A stretch of 64,000 bases of DNA from Sphagnum compactum (taxonomy: Eukaryota > Bryophyta > Sphagnopsida > Sphagnales): positions 13,822,875 through 13,886,874 of the forward strand of contig OZ234495.1 in assembly GCA_965153455.1 (NCBI GenBank). The letters run 5' to 3'. Under the pieces are notes generated by a model that saw only the letters and a list, made by a program, of their open reading frames with translations, searched no databases and was not told the origin of the DNA. Of the stretch, positions 25,666-38,037 are shown in pieces. Position 1 is the stretch's first letter. Every line of letters starts with the position of its first letter. Both the position numbers and the translations under genes were made by a program.

Positions 25666-27414
25666 TATGTGCATTCTTGGTGAATTTTGTTGGTTTATAA
25701 TTGTGCAGTGATATCTAATAAGATACTTGTGAAAGGTGTAGTCAATAATGTTGGGATTTGAAGGATTGAATTCATTATCAATCAAAATAAGGCCGTACGA
25801 GTTAGGGCCAATTTTTTTTAAGGCTATTCATTGGAACTATTCAACACTTTTGACCTTCTATATGGCTTCAAATGATCAATAAAATAATGGTTTTTTGGAG
25901 GTCAATTAGTTCCATGTGTAGAGCCATTAAGCCAAGATGTAGCCACCAAGTTTCAACCAATGTTGTCCAGTTCTTGATTTCAAAAGGAACCTTTAATACT
26001 AGTTCTAATTTTTTTGGTTTTGTTTTAGATGGAACCTTTAGTTCGGTTTTAAGATTAATTTTTTGAATTTTTGAATTTTTTATTAAATTTTTTTCACAAG
26101 AATTTAAAGTTGGTCCAGTTCCATCTCCATTACGCATAACTAAACCAAAAAACAATTTGTGTAATTAATTTGCTCAACTAGTGCACACACTTCAAGATAT
26201 AAATTATGTAATATTAATTATGTACAACCATTCAAGAGAAATAACTTGTTTAAAATGAAAAATAAAATTTATTTTGTTTTTCAAGAAAATTGTACTTATG
26301 TACATAGAAAACCTAAACCTTTTAAAATCAAGGCAATACCTTAAGTTCTAATTCAATTTTGAAAAATAGGTTGATTCTTTGGTTAGGTTCCAATGACAAT
26401 TCCAAGAAAACTTGAAACCTTCACGAAACATGAAAGGATAGTTCTCTTTTGGGGGAAGGAAGCATGTTTAGGCTTCTATGTTGGAGAGTGCCCCATGTTC
26501 CAAAAATATTGGTGATGGGTCAATCAAATGGCTCCTCCTAGAATAAATAAATAAATGTGGGCACACCCCTTCACAAATTAATAGAAACATGACTATTGTA
26601 GAACCTTTTTAGGTTTGGCACTTTGGTGCCAAATAATTATTTTATTTTTCAAAATCAGCTTTGGTAATAAAAAATAACTAATGCAATTTCAGCAATAAAT
26701 ATAGCCAACTTCTTTGACAAAATTTGAGACTTTGAACCTCTAACATAATGAAAAAAAATTTCCAACATTTTATATTATATTTTTTTACAAAAATGGGGAG
26801 ACATAATGTTCCACCAAATTATAAGAGAGAGAAACACTGTTAATTATTGAATACTTATTCTACAAGTGGACTAGCCTAAGGCAAGAGGCTCCCAAGAATC
26901 CACCAATCTTTGTATTTTGTCCCTCAAATATAATTTTCTTAAAATTTGGCATTTCAAATACACAATTTTTTTAAAAAAATGGCATTTAAAAAAATTGCCA
27001 TCAAACCTGAAAAGGTGCTATGGTATGTCCCATAGTTTGTGCCCCTACGATTAGCCTAGGCCAAAAATGGGGTCCAAAGAGGTGCTTCTATTGGGGATCA
27101 CCCAATGTTTCAATTTTTTTTTATGATAGGCCAATCAATGTGGCTCCTTCAAAAAAAGAAAAAAAGGAAGAACTTATGAACGCACCCATGAACTAAATAA
27201 TATGAATCACACTTAACTAATATAGCTATACATAAATGAATAAGGACCCCCATTATAAGGGCCTTATAAGTCCCTCACTTGCATGGATCATACATATGAC
27301 AAAAATACCAAAACCGAGAGGTGACTAAAAGACTAGGTTAACAATTTCTCCCAGGAATAAAGAGATCCCTAGTGCCCACCATTTTGCCTAGTGGTGAAAC
27401 TTTACTAGTGTGAC
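25666..27414. other. AT-rich stretch with a short duplicated segment
   Basis: Segments near 26,440-26,600 and 27,060-27,230 share the order GGCTTCTAT/GTGCTTCTAT, GGTCAATCAA/GCCAATCAA, TGGCTCCT and then an A-rich tract, which suggests an old dispersed repeat. No gene recognised. Confidence 0.4.
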
Positions 27415-27870
27415 CTATGCTGCTGGCTCAAGTGTGAACATGATTCTATAACTTCTCCAAGTGGGAATAGGACCAAGATGATAGATAGAGCTCAACTGTG
27501 AAAAAACCATTTAAAATTTAAAGTTAATTTCTAGCAACAAAAATTTCTCAAAAACAACATGTCTCACAACTCAAGTTTTAAAATTATGAATTCACTTCTG
27601 TTAAATCTTACTAATGGAAGGTTTTCCAACAATACCAAGAATGTGTCCCAATTGTCCAAAAAAGTTGATTTTCATTTTAATAGATTTTCCTTGACAAAAT
27701 TATTCAATATTATTTGAATAACTCTTGCACGGTGAGTTGAAACATTATCAAACTACCTCAGTGAACCCTTACTCATTTTAGGGCTTTCCTAGAAACATTA
27801 TGAAACCACCTCGATGCATCTGTGCTCATTGACAACTTTTTCAATGAAATTACCAAGAACATGAGGGAGC
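27415..27870 (-). repeat. Dispersed repeat family C, copy 3 (inverse orientation, longer)
   Basis: Reads as the reverse complement of copies 1-2 (CAATACCAAGAATG, CCCAATT, GGGCTTTCC) and extends further, matching 62,075-62,430 over about 350-450 bp. Confidence 0.65.
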
Positions 27871-28063
27871 ATTGTGGTTTGGGAGATCTCAAAACGATAA
27901 ACAAACAAATCAAACAAACAATCTTCCTCAATAGATAGATTTTACAAATGAAAACAAAAATTTCATGGCCACTTTTAACAAAGGCTAAAAAAAATGTCAC
28001 CCAATGATGTTGGACCAATGTGATGCTTAACAATGTAATTGATTCACAAACTCAAACACATAA

Positions 28064-28475
28064 TAGAGATATCCATAAAGTCAGCAAAAGACAGCACCAG
28101 TACCCTGAGTTTGGTCATACACAGGGTGAGATTAAAAAAAAACCTGCAAAAAAGTACATTAGCATTCTACTGGGGGTGAAACTCAGAAACCATCAATTTT
28201 GATGGTTCCTGAGTTTCACTTGTCTTTCTTTTTTCCTGAGCGCCTCCACTGCTGCTACATAGATTTTCACTGCTCCTACCTGTACAGCTACTGTAATTCC
28301 TCTCGAATCTTGTACATTAAATGCTGAGGTTCAGCATTTCGTACTGAGTTTCAGCATTTCATACTGAGATTTAGTAAAATTTCCTTACTTTATGGATACC
28401 ATTAAAAGAGGGGTTAGGGGGTGAAAGGAGGCCCAAAGACAGGATGAACACAGGGTGAATTTGCGGATATCTCTA
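28064..28475 (+). mobile_element. Family B element with terminal inverted repeats, copy 1
   Basis: Ends TAGAGATATCCATAAA and, inverted, TAGAGATATCCGCAAA form a terminal inverted repeat. ATAA flanks both sides (28,060-28,063 and 28,476-28,479) as a possible 4-bp target duplication. It has no ORF and is about 410 bp, hence a MITE-like non-autonomous DNA element. A 44-bp palindrome lies inside. Related copies are at 33.6, 44.3 and 47.0 kb. The superfamily is undetermined. Confidence 0.7.
28176..28219. repeat. 44-bp near-perfect palindrome inside family B copy 1
   Basis: Arms 28,176-28,196 and 28,199-28,219 (21 bp) pair with one mismatch around a 2-nt loop; GTGAAACTCAG pairs with CTGAGTTTCAC. 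The other copies lack the second arm in this form, so the palindrome may be specific to this copy. Confidence 0.8.
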
Positions 28476-28479
28476 ATAA

Positions 28480-29385
28480 CTCTCCAAATAAGTCAATTAC
28501 TTGGTAGATTTTCTTAGGACTGAAAAATGGTGGTGTGTAAAATACAAGATTGAAGCTCAGCTCTATAGAAACTTTTCTCTTTCTTATGTTCAGAAAGATA
28601 GAAAGGAGTAATGTCACTCGCACAACACATCACCCACATCTCTTAAACCACATATCTCCATATTATCCTTATCATTTTCTACACCAACATCACCATTTGG
28701 TAAATTCAAACACATATACTAGTAGCAATCTCACACATAACTTATGTGTTTGTTGAGTTACAAAATACATACCTAGTACACAAATCATCTAATTGAGTCA
28801 TACTAATAAATGACTGACACAATTGTTCAATACATCTTTCTTTCATGCATTGTCCATGTAGACAATTCTATTCATTCACAACCATGCATGGTCGTCACAA
28901 CATGAGAGGTTCTGCCTTTCACCTTAAGCTTCTTAGTGTCAATTGTTCTTTGGAAATTGCATGTGTCCAACATGAAGAGCATTTGTGAAGTCTTGTATTG
29001 TATACAACAATTCCCACCTATTGATGTGGCTAAATTTTTTTGGGGATGATCACGAATGATGCTACATGGGATTTTTTCTTCAATAAAAAACGCACAGCTC
29101 CCAATCAGGGTTTTTTGAGGTGAATTTTCACAACCTGGTGAAATTTTGAGGGATTTTAAGGTGGCAAATCTGATTCAAATTCTTGCCTATTTTGCAATAG
29201 TCCTGCACAAGCTAGCTTCTGCAAATCTTGTTCTCTTCATTTGTGCAGTAAACCAACCAACAATCTTTCAGATGAGCTTTGGGTGTTTTCTTTTGTCTTG
29301 GAGATTGCAATTTTCTTTAGTGGAAGACCTTCCACTATGACAAGCAACACACCACAGGCACCTACCTCACTGGGCACAATGAGCT
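28480..29385. other. AT-rich stretch, no gene recognised
   Basis: Only short frames. No terminal repeats or motifs recognised. Confidence 0.45.
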
Positions 29386-29389
29386 AAGT

Positions 29390-30230
29390 TAGTGTACCCA
29401 ACATGTTCCAAAACATAATGGTTTTCACAATTTGCACAATGGGCACGTGGATTTGGAACAATGGTTAGAGGCAGGTAGACCCAACTTCACCTGTCCATTG
29501 TGCCTTGTAAGGGGACTAAAAAGAGGCAGAAAAAGATCAATAGAAAGCTCACACACCCGGGATCATCTCCACCCACACGATAACATCCACCATGAAGCAT
29601 TGATATCATGTAGACCATGGTCACCAGAACCTCCTCACCCACCACTTCCACCGCCACAACTCTCCAGCTCGATTAGCTGAGTCCATGAACAAAGAGCACC
29701 CATTTGTATTCTCAACAATCCACCTCCAATGGAGCCACCCCATTCACTTTGCATAACATAATTGTTCAGTTTCGGTATTAATGAATTGATGAAGATTTTG
29801 TCATGGCATTGCGCAAGCATTTTCTGAAAAAGTTGGGGGGAGAGAAGTGTCAAACTTGAAGATCAATCTTTTTGGTCTCACAAATTGGCTTTGCTTATAA
29901 TTTCTGGGCCAGCCTTCAATGCCATCATGTTCATGTACTGGAACCAATGGAAAGGTAGAAAGGGAAAATCAAGAACCATTTCTTTCTGCAGCTAGATGAG
30001 ATTCAACACATGGGGAAATTCCTTTTTTACTCTGCTAACCATTTGGAAATATGCAAACCATTTCTTGAGCTTGCATTAGGTCATAAATCTGCAGAGTATT
30101 GTATGATAACTACCTACCCAATTGGGCAGGTGAAGAAATCTCCTCTCCCTAGTTTGCAAGTTTTTGAGAAATCCCAAACTCATCAAAACCAGTGAGTAGT
30201 TAACAACATATAGCCAACTCTTAAAATGCA
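29390..30230 (+). other. Possible decayed coding fragment with a zinc-finger-like CPLC motif
   Basis: A frame beginning just after the TAG at 29,390 and running to about 29,680 reads through HNGHVDLEQWLEAG, then about 4 residues on TCPLC, followed by a basic stretch (KRGRKR) and a proline-rich tail. The His...Asp-Leu...Trp...Cys-Pro-x-Cys spacing recalls the second half of an SP-RING or RING finger. Further protein-like stretches follow to about 30,230 with frame changes. I could not find the missing first cysteine pair in frame, nor an exon structure. It may be a broken gene or transposon exon, or chance. Confidence 0.2.
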
Positions 30231-30756
30231 CAAAAGGCGGTACCTAGTTCTGAATCCATGAGCAGACATGATACACTCATGCATTGTGGTCAAGATTGAG
30301 CGCTTCTCATTTGAAGAGCCGCTCTTAGATCAAGATTATCATCCAACAAGCATGAGAAGCACTTGGAGGGTGTTCTTCAAGTAGAAAAGGCTAATAAACT
30401 CACAAACAAAACAATGTTTGCAATGTGAAATTCACCATGACGACGGGCTTTACATTTATACACAACTCAAAACTTTGAAGGTTCTCCACATCAGAAAGGA
30501 GCAATTGTTGATGTTCAGCTGCCATTCAGGTAAATTTCACTTGGCACATGATTAGGTATGTCAGGAAGCAAAGCCATCAATTAGTAGTCAATTCTGTTTG
30601 TGCATCCCACCACATGTGGCACATGGTTATGGCAGGAAGCAGACTTCAATGGTACTACTTCATCCCACATGCTGTTTCACATGCAGCGCTATCTGAGAGT
30701 TGGTTCTGCTGCAACAACTTTTCAAGCTTGGCCATTCTTGGCCCAGTACCTATTTT
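30231..30756. other. Intergenic stretch
   Basis: A 71-codon plus frame (30,548-30,763) shows no motif. Nothing else recognised. Confidence 0.4.
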
Positions 30757-30790
30757 ACCCTAAGACCTTAAACCCTAAACCCTAAACCCA
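30757..30790. repeat. Interstitial telomere-like repeat
   Basis: About three CCCTAAA units (TTAAACCCTAAACCCTAAA), the plant Arabidopsis-type telomere sequence, lie about 70 bp upstream of a MITE. This short run fits a telo-box or double-strand-break repair scar rather than a former chromosome end. Confidence 0.7.
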
Positions 30791-30860
30791 ATGTGCAGCA
30801 TTTTAGGGGTTCACTCAGTACTACTTTTTCATGGTAAATTGATTTGCACTCAGACAATAA

Positions 30861-30964
30861 GGCTCGGTTTACATGAGGGCACAGGTCCAATTTGAAAACG
30901 GAATAGAGCAATCCTATTGGTTACGAACTTAAAATTGGGCCCAGCCCCTCATGTAAACCTGGCC
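30861..30964 (+). mobile_element. PIF/Harbinger (Tourist-like) MITE, 104 bp
   Basis: Ends GGCTCGGTTTACATGAGGG and, inverted, GGCCAGGTTTACATGAGGGG form a clear terminal inverted repeat, flanked by the 3-bp duplication TAA (30,858-30,860 and 30,965-30,967), the pattern of PIF/Harbinger elements. It shares the internal word GCAATCCTATTGG with the elements at 43.9 and 57.4 kb. Too short to encode anything. Confidence 0.85.
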
Positions 30965-31244
30965 TAAAAGTGCAATATAGGAAAAGAACAGGTCCCACCC
31001 TGGGGGTTATGATTTTCTTTTGGTCATGGATTAATGCACAAAGTTTAACTCACATTTACATTAGAGACCAGTGTTTTTCTTTTACTGGCAAAGTTTCATC
31101 AAAAAAGCAAAAAGCAAAAATTAAAATAAGAAAAAAGGAGGTTTTTAGTTGCCAGAAGTGAGGAAAAAGAAAAAGAAAAAAATCACTATATTTTTATACT
31201 TGGTTTTTTTAGTGTAGTGTAAAGTATAGTAGGATGATTGGAGA

Positions 31245-31370
31245 TTTATACTTTATTTCTGGTTTATAGCCAGATTTGGCTAAATCCTCCTAGGAGATGA
31301 TCACCACTTTTTCTACATCTTCGTGTGGATGGTCAGCAAATTGGCTACAAACAAAAATTCCTAAGAAAAA
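31245..31370. repeat. Dispersed repeat pair D, copy 1
   Basis: Matches 34,280-34,400 in direct orientation: ATTTCTGG, TGGCTAAATC, TCTAC/CTACATCT, TGGATG, TAGCTAC/GGCTACA and AAAATTCCT fall in the same order. Class unknown. Confidence 0.55.
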
Positions 31371-32184
31371 ACACTGTCCAAAGACATGGCCTATTGCTAT
31401 AAGAAGAAGAACCATCATATTCTAGTGTTGTGAGTGTAGAAGTTTTCATACAAATTTTCTATTCAAAGGGGGACAACCTTCATTCCATTAAACTTCATAT
31501 CTTGACTCCCTTACCCTAAGGTCAGTTTCATCATCAAATAATCCTCAAAATAGTGAATTGAATTTTTGTGAAAATATGAAAGTTAACATGTTGAAAATCA
31601 TCATATTTATCATAGACTACACTCTGAATAATTTCTCTACTCATGTGACAATATGATAATAGATCATGGAAAATTCAATCATTTCAAATTTTAGAAATTA
31701 ATTAATTAAGAAAAAAACCTACTCATTTTGGCAATGTGGAAACTGACTCTAGGCTTATTATCGTACACACTTACATTCAGCATGAGAATTAGTCGATTAG
31801 AAGGGAGGGTAAAGACCTAACAGTGGTTACCATAGAGTTAAATAAGAAAGGCATTGGTACAAAGGAGAACTGAACTGGGACGATACAACTAACTACGTTA
31901 TTACTTAGGTGGGTTGCGCAACAAGGTGCTTAATAATTATTATTTTTGGTTAGTTATGTTCAGCAATAAAAATGCAAAAAATATTTAAAAAAATTTGACA
32001 TTATTATTGTACTGAAATAATGTCAAGCTATCTAATATTGTGCTTGAGAGCTTTGTACTAAAATAATGAAGCTATTATATTGTGCTTGAGAGCTTTTTCA
32101 TCACATTGCCTTGTGATCACACTTTGTTAGCATTAACTTTGTGCCTCCGTAAACCCTTAATCTTTGCATAATAGTTTAATATCA
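31371..32184. other. AT-rich stretch, no gene recognised
   Basis: A short tandem echo (TATTGTGCTTGAGAGCTTT at about 32,036 and 32,076) is the only structure seen. Confidence 0.45.
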
Positions 32185-32189
32185 GTTGC

Positions 32190-32450
32190 AGAGACTTAGC
32201 TCCAATATGAGATGGGGGAAAAAAACAAACAAAAAACCGGGTGAGATAATAAGGCAGTGCGGATGAATTAGGAACAAGTGGTGGGCATATTGAGATCCAA
32301 TATGAAATTAACTTGGGAGAGACAATAAGGAGGTGAGGAGGATTGGGAAAAATAATTGGGCATACCTAGATCCAATATGAAAAAACCGAACCCCGAATGG
32401 GGTGAGAGAAGGTGGTATGGATTTACGAACAAGTGGGCATTCCAAAAGCG
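32190..32450. repeat. Tandem array, about 75-97 bp, three diverged units
   Basis: CCAATATGA starts units near 32,200, 32,297 and 32,371. Units share GGGTGAGA..AA.AAGG and GGAACAAGTGGTGGGCAT or GAACAAGTGGGCAT endings. No coding value. Confidence 0.6.
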
Positions 32451-32969
32451 CTTCACAGCATATAATCAATCACTTGTTGTAACATCGGCAGCTGCCATTG
32501 CATTGACGACAATGTCATGGTTTCTCCAGCATTGTACACTTCAACTTCAAAGAGGCCTCCGAAGAAGCTAGACCCAATGACTAAACTCCCCTAATTCCCA
32601 TTTAGCTCAAATCCTTGTTGGAAGAAGAAGGCGATGACTACCCACGCACCTACCTGTGTCTCCTCCTCCAGCTTACTAACTTGTTATTCCAAATCCCATT
32701 TTTATGTTTTTGTGCTACAACCCGAAACAAAGAAGAAAATGCATCAACTCAAACAAACATGACAAAAGCAAATGTCCAAATAAAAATTCGTCAACCTTTT
32801 ATTTTTCCTTTGTCTGATTGTTTTTCCATAGTTCAACTTCAAAAAACAAAAAATTTGACAAATTTTCATTCTCTACTAACTTAGCTCCTCTTTCAATGGA
32901 AAATGGTTTTTCAACATCAATGGTGACCCCAGAAACAGTTATGAATCTCACCATTCAAAGTCTATAACA

Positions 32970-33035
32970 AGTGGGATTTATATAAAGAGCCCAATCTCTC
33001 CATCTCTCTCTTGAGTCTCAAGTCTCAACATCACC
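32970..33035 (+). promoter_or_regulatory. Candidate core promoter (TATA box with CT-rich start region)
   Basis: TTTATATAAAG near 32,977 is a good plant TATA box, and about 25-30 bp downstream lies a CT-rich stretch (CTCTCCATCTCTCTC) typical of plant transcription starts and leaders. The only frame after it (33,011, 66 codons) has no recognisable product. Could drive a non-coding transcript or be fortuitous. Confidence 0.3.
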
Positions 33036-33183
33036 ACCGACCTGAAGATGTGGTCGATTTAACTTCCCTTATGGTAGCTCTGGTCCATTTGTTCTGGTTT
33101 CATTCATTTTTATCGTCTCTTTTACATAAACAATCGAAATCCCGGAACGTTCAGTTGCCACTTATGTGGTACCAAAATACTAC

Positions 33184-33220
33184 ACGTCGCACCCCAATAG
33201 GTTTTCAATAGGGGCGACGT
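33184..33220. repeat. GC-rich hairpin
   Basis: ACGTCGC...CCC (33,184-33,195) pairs with GGGGCGACGT (33,211-33,220) with a 2-nt bulge and a 15-nt loop. Function unknown. Confidence 0.55.
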
Positions 33221-33603
33221 GGTCTGTGCCACTGTAGTAGATGAATGGCCCACATCACTCACTTACAATTGAAAAAGAGGGAAACAATGGAGGGGGTTCT
33301 TTGTTTTTTGTGTGTTTATGTTAAAAAAGAAACTTTTTGACTACTTTTGATTTCTTTTTGACTTGTTATAAGGGGGTATAACTAGACTAGTACTTTCTTT
33401 CCCATAAGTGTACTATGGGACCCACGTCCCCTTTGGAGGCAATGCTATGCTTTGTAAAAGATATCGTCCTTTTCTCTATGTGGCTCCTCTATATCCACAA
33501 GAAGAACTACAAGTGAGGCTGTGCTCTTGGCCCAAATTGTGAGAACTTCTTACCCAAGGAATTGAATATGAAATTTGAATATTTGTTGAATTTTCAATTA
33601 CAA

Positions 33604-33953
33604 TAGAGTTATCCGGAAAGTCCTGCGATTAGGGGGCGAGAACAGTCAGTTTCGACCCGCTTAACTTGTTCCAGCAATTTTGATGATCAATGGAGTTTCA
33701 TCCTGTCTTTCGTTTTACTTGAGCGCCCCCACTGCTGCTACATATAGTTTCACTGCTCCTCACTGTACACCTACGGAAGACACACTACGATAGTTCTTTT
33801 CGAACATTGTGCATTAATTGCTAAGTTTCAGCATTTCATACTGAGATTTAATAAAATTTCGTTACTTTGCAGATATCTCTGAAAGAGGGGATAAGGGGGT
33901 GAAAGCAGGCCTAAAGACAGGGTTAAGACAGGGTGACATTACTGATAACTCTA
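33604..33953 (+). mobile_element. Family B element, copy 2
   Basis: About 350 bp matching copy 1 (GCGCCCCCACTGCTGCTACA, CTAAGTTTCAGCATTTCAT, GAGGGGATAAGGGGGTGAAA), with ends TAGAGTTATC and, inverted, TAGAGTTATC. No clear target duplication. Non-coding. Confidence 0.7.
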
Positions 33954-34279
33954 ATATTACTCCAAATTCACTATCTCTAGCACATTAACAGGTCCGAAAA
34001 TTATGAAATCACTAGAATCCTAATCATTGAGCACTTTCCAACATATCAAAAGCATGCTCAAATTTTCCCCAAAAGTTTTTAGTTTTGTTTTGATTGTAGT
34101 GAATTTTCAATGACAAATTTGTTCAATGTTCAAATACTCTCTGCATCCTAGGTCTAACCATTACAAAAACCACCTCTGGCAATTCATGTGCACAACATTC
34201 CAAAGGAAAGAAGTGTTATTGCAAGATTCATATATGTGGTTTTCATTGTGTAGCCAAACATATAGAAGGACGATTAGAC

Positions 34280-34400
34280 GTTTGTACTTCATTTCTGGCT
34301 TATTCTGGCTAAATCTTTCTAGGGACTCTTGCCACTTTTCCTACATCTCCAAATGGATGATGATCAATTTAGCTACAGGCGAAAATTCCTTCACTGGTAC
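34280..34400. repeat. Dispersed repeat pair D, copy 2
   Basis: See 31,245-31,370. It lies about 330 bp after family B copy 2. Confidence 0.55.
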
Positions 34401-37400
34401 TACTAGGTGCAAGATCTCTCCTCTCTTTTAGGAGGCATGTTCATGGGATTATAAGGTGCCCTCCAAACACGTTACTAAATTACTCCAAGTGCTTGACACC
34501 TCAAGGTTTCGCCCAATAGGAACCCCATCTCAAGAAGATTTCACAAGACATGGTGAAATTGAAATCTCAGGAATTATGATTTCAGGTTTGAATGCTCAAC
34601 TTATAGCCCAAAATCGATACCACACTGCATAATCTCAGTGACTCAATATTGAAATTAAAATTGTGCAATACACAACCCAAATTCTATACCTTTGTTGGTC
34701 TAGAGGGTGCCTAGAATTAAGTGTAATTTGGGCATGGCAAAGGAGGGATATGCAAAGAGTGCCAAAATTGAATTGCAATTTTGGTGGCTATGGGGAAGAC
34801 TCACACATGCAAACCATTTGAAACCCTAAAATATCTTCAAAAGGGCCCATTTCCTTAACTTACTTTTGGATTATCTTGCATACTTTGACTTTGGGTTAAT
34901 GGTTTATCGGTTTTTCACCATTCTTCACAACATCTTTGCCTATCCATAATATGTCTATGGCAACTCGAACTTCGAATGACTTTGGGTAAAGTTTGGTGGA
35001 GCCACTTGTGTGCATGAACTTTGCTAAGGTATTCAACTATGCCCAAAGTGGTGGGGGAACCCACACATTGGTGAAAGGGGAACTAATCCGTGCAGACAAT
35101 AAAGCTCAACACAATGAGGGGAGAGGAATTGTAAGCATGCAATCAAAGGACAAAGGGAAATCTTTGTATATTGTTTTTTTGGGAGTGGTGGGGAACCTTT
35201 AGGTGGCTTTTTCCCCCTTGGAGTTGCTTGTTATAAGCATGTGCATAAGTGATAGGGGCATTCTTGGATTTGTTTACAATTGTGTTGAAAAGTGATTGGT
35301 AGTTACTAAAAATCTTGGAGGTGAATTGTTGTTGGGTAGCCTTTTTTCTCAAATTGTGTTGATAAATTATTAGTTGTGCAAATGCCATTGTGTGGTGTTC
35401 TCATTCGTGGGATTATTAAATTTGTTGAAAACTAGTTAGTTGTGCAACCATATCACTTTTTTCAAGTTGGCTAAACAAACACGGCACCAAGAAGAACAAA
35501 AAAGGTTCACTTGGGTCCACAAACGTACGGAAGCTATGGATGGATGGATGGTGGACTAGTAACCGTGAAACATGGCACTATAAGCAAATAGAACTCACAG
35601 TATTAGAATTTGTGACCGACCAAGAACCTCATTCCATGTTAGATATTGCACCTTTGGAAAAGAGAAGTGGCAAGGCCGACGGCATAGGTAAAGGGGGTTC
35701 ATCAAAATTTATGGATTTATTAGTTGAGGAGAAACTTTTGTTCCGTGGGTTGTGGTTGTTCTAACCAATCATTTATCATATATTTGTTCTTGAGTGTAGG
35801 GACTTATGATCTTCCCAATTGTTTTGAATAAACATTGTTTCCTCCTATCTCATATTGTTTCTCACCAATTGAATTACTCCTTAGTTACATAGAGAAGCTA
35901 AATGGAATGATAAGATTCACTTTTTGGGAGTATGTTCAAAGTTCGCATGGTATTTGTTGTGAGATTGGTTGGTCGTTTAAAAGGCTTCAATCTCCTATTT
36001 TCAACACAAACTTAACAAATATAATAAAACACAACAGTCCTATCATACATATTGTAATTTTAGCAAAATCCACATTTTACATTTCCCAAATTCATTCCAA
36101 ACCTCACATTTAATGAATATTCTTCAAACATATAGAGTTGTGCTTCTCCATTTGAAATTCTTTGATATGTTGCAAATATTTTTGTGTATATAGTTGTCCT
36201 CATCTTGTGTCATTATTGGTACACCGAAGAAAAGGCAAGATTCAAGTTCACCCCTTAACATTTGCCAAATGGTGTTTTTGCACTTGCTTGCATTTCACAT
36301 GTTTCATAAACATGGCCATTCACCAAATAAATTGTATTATTAAAGTGGGCGTTTTGATTATATGTTGTCACATATCACTAAATTGTTAAAGTTGAATAAT
36401 TAACACACATATTATATGAAAAGCATGTCATTCATATTACAATACATCCATTTCATGGAGTTGGAGCCAATCTAAACTAAATGCTTATTGTGAAATCTTT
36501 GTTTTGTTTGATATTTTTTGGTATAATTTGGAAGCACACCATGTCAATTTACTGCAAATTCTAACTTGATTGTGACCAAGTTCATGATTATGGATTATAA
36601 TCAATGGAAACAAAAGTTTTCATCCATTTTCATCAACATTCATTTTGCCAAAATTCAATAATCCTAATATATTCCACTTTCCCAATCAAATATTTGACGT
36701 TTTGGTAGTAAGAAAAATTGTGTAATTTATTGGACAAATCAAAAGTAACACATCAAGTATGGTAGTAAACCAATTTCCAAAATATGAAAATAAAATACTA
36801 TTTTTACAAAACCTAATGTCATTGCTATGACACTAGATAGGTCTACATGTTGTCAATTTGATGAAATATATAAAACAACTTTCTTGGTTGTTCATTGGCT
36901 CTTTTTAGTTGATATTCCTTGCAAGATATTAATTTGAATATTCCATTATAGTGTTTTCCATTCAATATTTTTATGTTTAGGTGATAGTGTAAAATTGATA
37001 AAAGCCCACCTTCATGAAAGCTACTACATACCCACCTACTATTAAAAAGAGGTACCGACCACAAAAGTTCCGGGTGCCCCATGAGTGCCCGGAGGAGTAT
37101 TGTTGGGGGTATGGTATGCTTCAACTTAATAACTCAATTTCCTTTGTTTATGTTCTTCCTTTTGGTGGTCACACCAAGATGCAGGTTTGGATGGAGTTAG
37201 AAAATGAAGGGGTAATATTCATGTGAAGGGTATTCTTTTCACACTTCAAATATCTAAAAAAATGTTTGGTAATGGACCAACTTTCAAGGAACAAATTACA
37301 TATTTTTAATGTAATTTGATGTAACAAATGTGAATTAAAATTGGGCATGGAAACTTATATAGAAATTTTTTGGGTAAGAACGAGTTTTTATAGGCCCTAT

Positions 37401-38010
37401 TTAATAATGTGTTCACATCTAGACCAAATTATACTTATAAAATAGTTTTTATAGATATCAAATTGCACTACATAATATGCCATTGGTTTCCAATTTCTAG
37501 TGTAATGTATGGTGTGTAAAGAGTTAGGAGAAATATAATAGTTGTTAAGTCTAAGTATGTGCATGATTTCCTAATTTAAATTGACTTTAGACTTCATTTG
37601 TTCCTCTATTTCAAAGTCTTTTGATGTGTATGAACTTACCAAATGTCCAAAACTTATGTTACCAATACCTCAGCATTTTTTGGGTGTAGAAGTGCAAATT
37701 TTTTATCGAATATCTCATCGCAATATTCCTGTTTTTAAAAAACAATTTGTCAAAAAGGAAATATTTTAGGTCAATTTTGTTAGAGGTTTATTCCTAACTT
37801 ATGTAGATAACCACACTATAAAAAGATTTTTTAAAATATAGGTACTAATGACAAGTAGCCATTTATTGCTAAATCCTCTTGGGATGCTCACTACCAAAGT
37901 TCCAGTAGAAAATTGGGATAATATTGATATTCATCCACATAAAAGATGAGTGTTCTAAAAAAAAGACATTAATGAATGATAATATGCGTTAGATTTAGAT
38001 GAAATTGGTT
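34401..38010. other. AT-rich stretch, no gene recognised
   Basis: About 3.6 kb with only frames of 60-93 codons lacking motifs. A small GTGCCC inverted pair near 37,070-37,092 is the only structured spot. Confidence 0.5.
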
Positions 38011-38037
38011 CATCATTCATTCATTCATTCATTCATT
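38011..38037. repeat. (ATTC)n microsatellite
   Basis: About six ATTC units in a row. Confidence 0.9.

Noticed and set aside
29490-29515. TAS3-like CCTTGTAAG word
   Set aside because: Only the 9-base core matches. Flanking bases differ from the tasiRNA and no miR390 sites are seen nearby.
30757-30790. Former chromosome end from telomere-like repeat
   Set aside because: Only about three units, with ordinary DNA on both sides. Similar two-unit runs occur near 20,257 and 52,550.
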